Source: Saprospiraceae bacterium
GTDB taxonomy: Bacteria > Bacteroidota > Bacteroidia > Chitinophagales > Saprospiraceae
Assembly: GCA_015494245.1 (NCBI GenBank)
Contig: WGBN01000183.1
Coordinates: forward strand, 1 to 8,410
DNA length: 8,410 bases
Direction: 5' to 3'
The position numbers and the translations under genes are program-made. Below, piece by piece: positions 1 to 5,496 of the stretch. Within the stretch, counting starts at the first letter, position 1, and each line of letters begins with the position of its first letter. Under the pieces are notes generated by a model that saw nothing but the letters and a program-made list of their open reading frames with translations, was not told where the DNA came from and searched no databases.

Positions 1-267
1 ATATTGGGAGACGAACAGGTTGAGGAAACGCCAGCCGTCATGGGCGGCGAAGATTTCGCCCGCTATGGCCGCACGGAGGAAAAAGTGCCGGTCTTTATGT
101 TTTGGCTGGGCGCGGTGGACCCCGCTGTTTACGAAGAGGCTCAAAGCAAGGGCGAGACCCTGCCGTCGCTGCACTCTTCCAAGTTTGCTCCGCTGCCGGA
201 ACCGACCATTAAAACGGGCGTTAAAGCCATGTCGGCAGCCGTTTTGTCGCTGGCAGGAAAGAAGTGA
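1..267 (+). CDS. M20-family amidohydrolase/peptidase, C-terminal fragment
   Basis: The frame is open from base 1 and ends at TGA 265-267, so only the last 88 residues are visible and the true start lies outside the window. The piece carries MGGEDFARYG (fragment residues 14-23) and LPSLHSSKFAPLPE (53-66). These match the end of the M20 metallopeptidase catalytic domain (M20D, hippurate/IAA-amino-acid hydrolase-like): a conserved GGEDF turn and a late His in an LHS-x-x-F context that ligands the second metal. M20D enzymes hydrolyse N-acyl amino acids or related amides and are usually cytoplasmic, but the Bacteroidota members sometimes carry signal peptides; this cannot be judged here. The exact substrate cannot be inferred. 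It lies 79 bp upstream of nqrA on the same strand and might be co-transcribed with it. I am sure of the family, not of the subfamily. Confidence 0.85.
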   Translation: MLGDEQVEETPAVMGGEDFARYGRTEEKVPVFMFWLGAVDPAVYEEAQSKGETLPSLHSSKFAPLPEPTIKTGVKAMSAAVLSLAGKK

Positions 268-350
268 TGAAAATCACAAAAAAAATAGCAGCGAACCGTG
301 AGGTCTTTCATACATTTGCGCCAGTTTTTGAAAATACAAATAGCCGATGA
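267..350 (+). CDS. Candidate 27-aa small ORF bridging amidohydrolase and nqrA
   Basis: ATG at 267-269 overlaps the amidohydrolase stop by one base (TGATG), and the frame's own TGA (348-350) overlaps the nqrA start as ATGA. The product would be 27 residues, starting MKITKKIAANREVF and ending FENTNSR. It is basic at the N-terminus, with no membrane segment and no family I recognise. The overlapping stop/start pairs at both ends are the layout expected for translational coupling and would let ribosomes pass from the amidohydrolase into nqrA. Against it: the frame is short, a motif resembling a Bacteroidota promoter lies inside it, and such overlaps can occur by chance. It may act only as a leader or coupling ORF, or not be translated at all. 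Confidence 0.2.
   Translation: MKITKKIAANREVFHTFAPVFENTNSR
311..318 (+). promoter_or_regulatory. Candidate Bacteroidota -7 promoter element for nqr
   Basis: TACATTTG matches the Bacteroidota primary sigma factor -7 consensus TAnnTTTG exactly. It sits 28 bp before the nqrA ATG, which would give a 5' leader of roughly 20 nt. I see no clear TTTG -33 partner about 20 bp upstream, so the call rests on the -7 box only. It would allow nqr transcription independently of the amidohydrolase. Confidence 0.35.
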
Positions 351-1939
351 GAAACGGTAGATACAAAATCCAAAGCCTTTTGGCTTTGTTGCTGCTCGCT
401 GCGCCTGCTTTTGCAAGTGCCGGAGGCGGCTTTACGGTAAAGAATGGCATTACCATTGCCACAGTGGCATTGGCTGTGTTTGCCCTGCTGGGCATCGTCT
501 TGCAAGTGGCCGCAGGAAAGGGCGGCGGCGCTTCGAAGAAGCCCGCCTATGTTCCCGCCAATGCGCGCTTCATTTCTTTGAAAAAGGGGCATGATTTGTC
601 CATCCTCGGCGCTGTTGAAAGCGAAGAGATTGAGGAGGCCGCCGTTCACACTTTTGCCGTACAGCCGCCCGACATTGTGGGCATGTCGCCCATTCCCAAA
701 GTGTTGGTGGAAGTCGGGGATACGGTCAAGGCCGGCGACCCGCTTTTTTTCGACAAGCGCTTTTACCGCGCTGACGAACCGCGCCTGATGTACGTGGCGC
801 CTGTCAGTGGAGAAATCATCGCCATCAATCGAGGCGCCAAGCGCTCCATCGTAGAGGTCGTCATCCTCAAAGACAAGGAAATGCAATACCGCGAGATGCC
901 GGAGATCAATCTCGAAAAGGCCTCCCGCGAAGAGCTCTACACCTACCTGCACGATACCGGCGGCTGGTCGCTGATTCGCCAGCGGCCTTATAATACGCCG
1001 GCACACATCATGGATGTGCCCCGCGACATCTTCATCTCTACCTTTAGTACGGCCCCTCTGGCGCCCGACCAAAACCTCCTGGTGAAAGGCAGAGAAGAAC
1101 TGTTTCAAAAAGGCCTGGACGTGCTGGCCAAAATGACGGACGGCAAGGTTTACCTCGGCCTCGACGGCCGCGGCAAGAAAGAGCCCTCTAAGGCTTTTAC
1201 CGAGGCGCAAGGCGTAGAGAAAACCTGGTTCAGCGGCCCGCATCCCTGTGGAAATGTGGGCATACAAATACACCACACCAAGCGCCTCAAGGTGCATCAA
1301 CAGGTGTGGACGCTGGGCGTACAGGAAGTGATTTCACTCGGGGCCTTATTTGCCGAAAGGCGATATAAAGCAGACCGCATCGTGGCCCTTACCGGCGAAT
1401 TGCTCAAGAAACCCCGCTATGTGCGTACCTGGCAGGGGGCCAACCTGGGCGAACTGCTCAAAGACAATCTGGTCGAAGGCAAAAAGGCGCGTATCATCTC
1501 AGGCGACGTGTTGTCGGGCCAGGGCAAGAAAGCAGAGAGCTTCCTCGGCTTCTACGACGAGCAGGTAACGGTGATTGAAGAAGGCGATTACTTCGAGCTC
1601 TTCGGCTGGCTGCTGCCTTCCAAACCGCGCCCCTCGGTTTCTCATGCCTACCTGCGCAACGCCTTAAAAAAAGGCCCCTACTATGTGGATACCAACACCC
1701 ATGGCGAACAACGGGCCTTTGTGATGACAGGTCAGTACGAGGCCATGCTGCCCATGAAGATGCTGGTACAGCCGCTGTTCAAATCCATCATCGTGAACGA
1801 CTATGACGAAATGGAAGGGCTGGGCGTGTTCGAGCTGGTGGAAGAAGATGTCGCCCTCTGTGAATTCGCCTGTACCTCTAAACAACCTTTGCAAAAAATT
1901 CTACGCCGCGGATTGGACATGATGCACGAGCAAAGTTAG
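347..1939 (+). CDS. nqrA: Na+-translocating NADH:quinone reductase subunit A, with N-terminal membrane anchor
   Basis: NqrA is the Na+-NQR subunit on the cytoplasmic side, associated with quinone binding next to NqrB. The canonical part begins near residue 75 (FISLKKGHDLSILG) and runs to the end: VGDTVKAGDPLF (123-134), INRGAKRSIVEVV (160-172), FSGPHPCGNVGIQIHH (295-310), and a C-terminal GVFELVEEDVALCEFAC (493-509). This part has the family's usual length of about 450 residues. Ahead of it is an unusual extension: R/K-rich start, hydrophobic residues 9-22 and an Ala-x-Ala site (23-25), all signal-peptide-like, then a second hydrophobic span 35-56 and a Gly/Lys-rich linker (57-66). If cleaved after Ala25, the helix would run from periplasm to cytoplasm and leave the NqrA body in its normal place. 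ATG 347 is the first start in frame; the next Met is residue 113, inside the conserved domain. The start overlaps a small ORF as ATGA, and nqrB follows after 36 bp. Confidence 0.96.
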   Translation: MRNGRYKIQSLLALLLLAAPAFASAGGGFTVKNGITIATVALAVFALLGIVLQVAAGKGGGASKKPAYVPANARFISLKKGHDLSILGAVESEEIEEAAVHTFAVQPPDIVGMSPIPKVLVEVGDTVKAGDPLFFDKRFYRADEPRLMYVAPVSGEIIAINRGAKRSIVEVVILKDKEMQYREMPEINLEKASREELYTYLHDTGGWSLIRQRPYNTPAHIMDVPRDIFISTFSTAPLAPDQNLLVKGREELFQKGLDVLAKMTDGKVYLGLDGRGKKEPSKAFTEAQGVEKTWFSGPHPCGNVGIQIHHTKRLKVHQQVWTLGVQEVISLGALFAERRYKADRIVALTGELLKKPRYVRTWQGANLGELLKDNLVEGKKARIISGDVLSGQGKKAESFLGFYDEQVTVIEEGDYFELFGWLLPSKPRPSVSHAYLRNALKKGPYYVDTNTHGEQRAFVMTGQYEAMLPMKMLVQPLFKSIIVNDYDEMEGLGVFELVEEDVALCEFACTSKQPLQKILRRGLDMMHEQS

Positions 1940-1975
1940 CCCCTTCCGCATCTCAAGGCAAGATACAGACAAACC

Positions 1976-3241
1976 ATGAAAGAGCAAAAATTACTGAAAT
2001 TTCTCGAGCGTATAGAGCCGGACAAGCAAAAGCATCCGTTTTGGCATACGGTCTATGACGGCATGTTTACCTTTTTCTATACGCCGAATGCGGTAACGCC
2101 CATGCAGGGTGTGCAGATTCGCGACCGCATAGACCTGAAGCGCACCATGATTTTTGTGGTGCTGGCTTTGCAACTGGCGTATCTGATAGGCACGTACAAC
2201 ATCGGCCAACAGCACTTTCAGGCGCTGGGGCAATACACCGGCCTTTGGGAGGGCTGGCATCTGAAGCTGGCCTATGGCCTCATCAAGTTGGTGCCCTTGT
2301 TTATTGTCTCCTATGCAGTGGGCCTGGGCATTGAGTTTTTTATGGCCTCCCGCAAGGGGCACCCCATTGCCGAGGGTTACCTCGTTACAGGGGCTTTGAT
2401 TCCGCTCATCATGCCGCCCGATTTGCCGCTGTGGATATTGGCCTTGTCCATCATCTTTGCGGTTTGGATTGGCAAGGAGGCTTTTGGGGGCACGGGCATG
2501 AACGTCTTCAACATTGCCCTGCTGGCCCGGGCCTTTGTCTTTTTTGCCTATCCGCAGACGATTTCGGGAGATGAGGTTTGGATTTCGGGCATCGAAAAAG
2601 TGGGCATGGCCTATCAGGGCATGGATTACGGTTGGATTCACGGCGTTTTTGACAGCCTGTTCCGCTCGCTGGGCTGGGCGGAGTTTGGGCAGGGAGGAGC
2701 GCCCGTTGCGGATGCCTTCACCGGCGCCACGCCTCTGGCCCTCGCTGCCAAGGGCGGCTGGGAGGCCGTAACTTCCGTGCCTCAGTACAGCCTGTCGAAT
2801 ATGTGGTGGGGCTTCATCCCGGGTTCTATAGGCGAGACCTCTAAGCCGATTATTCTGGCCGGCGCGCTTTTCCTGCTCATTACGGGCATTGCGAATTGGC
2901 GCATCATGGTCAGCATGTTTTTGGGAGCGGCTTTCATGGGCTTTGTCTTTAACCTTTGGGGGGCTACGCCCTTCATGAATGTGCCCTGGCAATATCAGTT
3001 TTTTATGGGGGGCTTTTTCTTCGCCATGGCCTTTATGGCTACCGACCCCGTAACGGCTGCAGCCACCAATACCGGAAAGTGGATTTACGGGTTTATGATT
3101 GGCATGCTGGGCATGTTCATCCGCGTGGTCAACGTGGCCTATCCCGAGGGTTGGATGCTGGCCATCCTGTTCATGAATGCCGCGGCGCCGCTGATAGACC
3201 ACCTGGTCAAGCGCTCAAACATCAACTGGAGGAAGCAATAA
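1976..3241 (+). CDS. nqrB: Na+-translocating NADH:quinone reductase subunit B
   Basis: This is the multi-spanning membrane subunit that holds one covalent FMN and riboflavin, contributes to quinone reduction, and is central to Na+ movement. The 421-residue protein is close to the family's usual length (about 410). It starts with the typical amphipathic cytoplasmic segment (LLKFLERIEPDK, then FYTPNAVTP), followed by about ten hydrophobic spans. Recognisable motifs are GKEAFGGTGMNVFNIALLAR (166-185) and MATDPVTAA (354-362). The flavinylation site is D246-AFTGA-T252, which fits the ApbE consensus Dxx(S/T)GAT, so Thr252 should carry FMN. The stretch between SGDEVW (197-202) and this site, roughly 45 residues, looks longer than I recall from gamma-proteobacterial NqrB. 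The ATG follows nqrA by 36 bp without a strong Shine-Dalgarno. nqrC begins 12 bp after the stop. Confidence 0.97.
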   Translation: MKEQKLLKFLERIEPDKQKHPFWHTVYDGMFTFFYTPNAVTPMQGVQIRDRIDLKRTMIFVVLALQLAYLIGTYNIGQQHFQALGQYTGLWEGWHLKLAYGLIKLVPLFIVSYAVGLGIEFFMASRKGHPIAEGYLVTGALIPLIMPPDLPLWILALSIIFAVWIGKEAFGGTGMNVFNIALLARAFVFFAYPQTISGDEVWISGIEKVGMAYQGMDYGWIHGVFDSLFRSLGWAEFGQGGAPVADAFTGATPLALAAKGGWEAVTSVPQYSLSNMWWGFIPGSIGETSKPIILAGALFLLITGIANWRIMVSMFLGAAFMGFVFNLWGATPFMNVPWQYQFFMGGFFFAMAFMATDPVTAAATNTGKWIYGFMIGMLGMFIRVVNVAYPEGWMLAILFMNAAAPLIDHLVKRSNINWRKQ

Positions 3242-3253
3242 AAAAGAAGAATC

Positions 3254-3982
3254 GTGAGCAATAGCTACATCATTACGTTTACCTTCATACTGACAGCCGT
3301 TGTGGCGCTGTCTTTGACGGTATTGCGCCAGGCCACAGAGCCTCTGGCGGAGAAAAACGAAGAGCTCTTCAAGAAAAAAGCCATTCTCGCAGCGGTAAAA
3401 GATTATTTGCCGGGCGGGAAAAGCATAGACGAGTTCTCGGGCGATGAAATCTTATCGCTCTTTGACAAGCAGGTGCAAGACATCGTCGTGGATGCCACCG
3501 GCAAAGTGGTGGCCGAAGATGGCGGCGAAAACATCGAGGTCGCCAAGGTCTGGAAAGAAGCGCCGGAAAAGCGCCAATTGCCGGTTTACATCTACAAGCA
3601 TCCGGAGCACACCTGTTACATCTTCCCCATGCGCGGCAAAGGCCTCTGGGATGACATTTGGGGAAACATCGCTTTGGGCCCCGACCTCAACGAAGTTGTG
3701 GGCGTGGCCTTTGACCACAAAGGGGAAACCCCCGGCCTCGGCGCCGAGATCAAGGACAACCCCAAGTTTGCAGAGCAATTTGCCGGCAAGAAGATTTTTG
3801 ATGAGCAGGGGCAATTTGTCTCTATCGTTTTGAAAAAAGGCGGTGCCGCTCCCGGCGATGAACATGCCGTGGATGCCGTTACCGGCGCGACCCTGACCAG
3901 CGATGGCGTAACAGCCATGCTGAAAGATGCTTTGTCCTGGTATCTGCCTTACATCGAGTCGGTGAAGGCAGGAAAACAGTAG
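3254..3982 (+). CDS. nqrC: Na+-translocating NADH:quinone reductase subunit C
   Basis: NqrC is a single-helix membrane subunit with a periplasmic flavin-binding (FMN-bind) domain that relays electrons towards NqrB. The 242-residue product has one N-terminal transmembrane helix (about 5-24, IITFTFILTAVVALSLTVL) and then a soluble domain with MRGKGLWDDIWG (126-137) and GETPGLGAEI (157-166), both typical of the family. The covalent FMN site is D207-AVTGA-T213-LT, matching the ApbE flavin-transferase consensus; Thr213 should be modified. The start is GTG at 3254. The preceding in-frame stop is the nqrB TAA (3239-3241), which leaves only four codons between them, so no upstream ATG is possible. 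It is in the same frame as nqrB, 12 bp behind it, with a purine-rich AAAAGAAGAA before the start that may act as a weak ribosome site. Confidence 0.96.
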   Translation: MSNSYIITFTFILTAVVALSLTVLRQATEPLAEKNEELFKKKAILAAVKDYLPGGKSIDEFSGDEILSLFDKQVQDIVVDATGKVVAEDGGENIEVAKVWKEAPEKRQLPVYIYKHPEHTCYIFPMRGKGLWDDIWGNIALGPDLNEVVGVAFDHKGETPGLGAEIKDNPKFAEQFAGKKIFDEQGQFVSIVLKKGGAAPGDEHAVDAVTGATLTSDGVTAMLKDALSWYLPYIESVKAGKQ

Positions 3983-3991
3983 TTTTAAAAG

Positions 3992-4019
3992 CGAAAGGCA
4001 ATCTGTTGTTCGCCTTTCG
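3992..4019 (+). other. Intercistronic RNA hairpin, nqrC-nqrD gap
   Basis: CGAAAGGC (3992-3999) and GCCTTTCG (4012-4019) form a perfect 8-bp stem around a 12-nt loop. It fills the centre of the 54-bp gap between nqrC and nqrD, ending 17 bp before the nqrD ATG. No U-tract follows, so it does not look like a terminator. It could instead protect 3' ends, mark an RNA processing point, or affect nqrD translation. The function is inferred; the pairing is seen directly. Confidence 0.55.
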
Positions 4020-4036
4020 GCAAATGAGAGCACATT

Positions 4037-4750
4037 ATGGCTGATACAGCAGTAAAAGAAGTCAAAAAGAGGGAGCCCCTCCTGGGGAAGAAAGAGCGCA
4101 AATTGCTCCTGGACCCTTTAAACGACAACAACCCCATCACCGTGCAGGTGCTGGGTATTTGTTCGGCTTTGGCCGTAACGTCCATGGTCTTGCCTTCGGT
4201 GGTGATGGCTGTGGCAGTAACTTTTGTAACGGCTTTTTCCAACCTTTTCGTTTCGCTTTTGCGCCGTCGCATACCCAAGCAGGTGCGCATGATTGCACAG
4301 TTGGTCATCATTGCCTTTTTGGTAACGGTGGTAGAGCTGTTGCTGAAGGCTTACAACTACCCCGTGTACAAGCAGTTGTCGGTCTATATCGGGCTGATCA
4401 TCACCAACTGCATCGTCATGGGGCGCCTCGAGGCATTTGCTATGGCCAATAAGCCCTGGCAGTCGTTTCTCGACGGCATTGGCAACGGTCTGGGTTATGG
4501 AGCCATTCTGATCACGGTGGCGGTGGTGCGCGAGTTGTTTGGCAAAGGCAGCCTGTTTGCCGGCACGCCCATAGCCTTAAACATCATCGGCCCCAATGCC
4601 GACTATTGGATTGACACCAGCAGCAACCCCTGGTTCAGTTGGTACGTCAACAACAACCTGATGGTTTTGCCCATTGCGGCCATGTTCATCATTGCCATTT
4701 TGATCTGGATTCAGCGCACGGTGAATCCCAAGCTGGTAGATGCTTCTTAA
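4037..4750 (+). CDS. nqrD: Na+-translocating NADH:quinone reductase subunit D
   Basis: NqrD is an integral membrane subunit that pairs pseudo-symmetrically with NqrE and shares with it an intramembrane Fe-S cluster between NqrF and NqrC. The protein has about six hydrophobic spans. The two conserved cluster cysteines are Cys42 (LGICSALAVTS) and Cys125 (ITNCIVMGRLEAFA), separated by 83 residues, the spacing known for the Vibrio protein. DPLNDNNPITVQVLG (26-40) is the family's usual entry motif. At 237 residues it is longer than the common ~210: about 13 extra charged residues precede the entry motif, and a longer loop (about 176-205, GTPIALNIIGPNADYWIDTS and following) precedes the last helix. 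ATG 4037 has no strong Shine-Dalgarno. It lies 54 bp after nqrC and 73 bp before nqrE, and both gaps contain hairpins. Confidence 0.96.
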   Translation: MADTAVKEVKKREPLLGKKERKLLLDPLNDNNPITVQVLGICSALAVTSMVLPSVVMAVAVTFVTAFSNLFVSLLRRRIPKQVRMIAQLVIIAFLVTVVELLLKAYNYPVYKQLSVYIGLIITNCIVMGRLEAFAMANKPWQSFLDGIGNGLGYGAILITVAVVRELFGKGSLFAGTPIALNIIGPNADYWIDTSSNPWFSWYVNNNLMVLPIAAMFIIAILIWIQRTVNPKLVDAS

Positions 4751-4754
4751 AATT

Positions 4755-4771
4755 TTCGCTTGCAGAGCGAA
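4755..4771 (+). other. Intercistronic hairpin 1, nqrD-nqrE gap
   Basis: TTCGCT (4755-4760) pairs perfectly with AGCGAA (4766-4771) around the loop TGCAG, directly after the nqrD stop. There is no U-tract after it. It could be a 3'-end stabiliser for the nqrABCD part of the mRNA; that role is inferred. Confidence 0.5.
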
Positions 4772-4790
4772 GAGAAAGACACAAACAAGA

Positions 4791-4806
4791 GCCCGCAAGT
4801 GTGGGC
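4791..4806 (+). other. Intercistronic hairpin 2, nqrD-nqrE gap
   Basis: GCCCGC (4791-4796) and GTGGGC (4801-4806) pair with one G-U wobble around the tetraloop AAGT. The sequence after it (GTAAAAAATAAACAGAG) is A-rich rather than U-rich and leads to the nqrE ATG 18 bp from the stem. It forms a tandem with the hairpin at 4755-4771. It may be a processing or stability element, or have no function. Confidence 0.4.
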
Positions 4807-4823
4807 GTAAAAAATAAACAGAG

Positions 4824-5429
4824 ATGGAAGCGATTAATATTTTCATCAAGTCGGCCTTTATCGAAAACATGGTGCTGGCCTATTTCCTCGGCATGTGTTC
4901 GTTTTTGGCTGTATCGAAATCGGTTAAGACGGCCTTTGGCCTGGGTCTGGCCGTAATTTTTGTGCTCGGCATCACCATGCCCATCAACTGGGTCATCAAT
5001 GAGTATTTGCTGAGTGAGACCGGTCTTTTCGGGATGGATTTGACGTTCTTGCGTTTCATCCTCTTCATTGCCGTGATTGCCTCTATGGTGCAGTTGGTGG
5101 AGATGGTGGTGGAGAAATTTTCTCCGGCCCTCTACACCTCGCTGGGTATTTTCCTGCCTTTGATTACCGTGAACTGCGCCATACTCGGTGGTTCGCTTTT
5201 CATGATTTCGCGGGAATACAACTTTGTGGAGAGTGTGGCTTTTGGCCTGGGAGGCGGCTTTGGCTGGTTTTTGGCCATCGTATTGCTGGCGGCCATTCGC
5301 GAGAAGATCCGCTACTCGGATGTACCTGCGCCTTTGCGGGGCCTGGGCATCGCTTTTATTTTGACGGGCCTGATGGGTATTGCCTTCATGAGTTTGATGG
5401 GCATTGATCCTGCGGCTTTCGCCAAATGA
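4824..5429 (+). CDS. nqrE: Na+-translocating NADH:quinone reductase subunit E
   Basis: NqrE is the partner of NqrD in the membrane, with about six transmembrane spans over 201 residues, the usual family length. Family landmarks are FIKSAFIENMVLAYFLGMCS (7-26), LGITMPINWVINEYLL (48-63) and LGIFLPLITVNCAILG (107-122). Cys25 and Cys118 are the expected ligands for the intramembrane Fe-S cluster shared with NqrD; their spacing of 93 is within one residue of the Vibrio protein. The C-terminus contains AIREKIRYSDVPAPLRGLGI (156-175), also typical. ATG 4824 is followed immediately by the conserved N-terminus, so the start is secure. nqrF follows after 67 bp. Confidence 0.97.
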   Translation: MEAINIFIKSAFIENMVLAYFLGMCSFLAVSKSVKTAFGLGLAVIFVLGITMPINWVINEYLLSETGLFGMDLTFLRFILFIAVIASMVQLVEMVVEKFSPALYTSLGIFLPLITVNCAILGGSLFMISREYNFVESVAFGLGGGFGWFLAIVLLAAIREKIRYSDVPAPLRGLGIAFILTGLMGIAFMSLMGIDPAAFAK

Positions 5430-5450
5430 ACCTAAGACAAACAGTTGGTT

Positions 5451-5463
5451 TGCCCTTCGGGTG
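5451..5463 (+). other. Weak intercistronic hairpin, nqrE-nqrF gap
   Basis: TGCCC (5451-5455) and GGGTG (5459-5463) can pair around TTC: three G-C pairs plus two wobbles. An alternative fold uses the stable UUCG tetraloop with a shorter stem. It is weaker than the hairpins in the two preceding gaps, but its wording (GTTGGTTTGCCCTTCGGG) resembles the right half of the nqrC-D hairpin region (GTTGTTCGCCTTTCGG). It may be a related element or a coincidence. Confidence 0.25.
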
Positions 5464-5496
5464 CAGGCCTTTTCAAATACAGAAGAACCAAAGATA

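Noticed and set aside
308..1300. Long open frame (330 codons) on the - strand, antisense to nqrA
   Set aside because: It lies fully opposite a gene of certain identity, its translation is rich in His/Arg/Gln with no family resemblance, and its length follows from the GC-rich codon use of nqrA.
1991..3202. Long open frame (403 codons) on the - strand, antisense to nqrB
   Set aside because: The translation is low-complexity, rich in His/Arg/Gln, and mirrors the membrane-protein codons of nqrB; there is no recognisable domain or upstream signal.
5404..5496. Upstream extension of nqrF starting with TTG inside nqrE
   Set aside because: The extra residues have no counterpart in NqrF, and the membrane anchor begins directly after ATG 5497.
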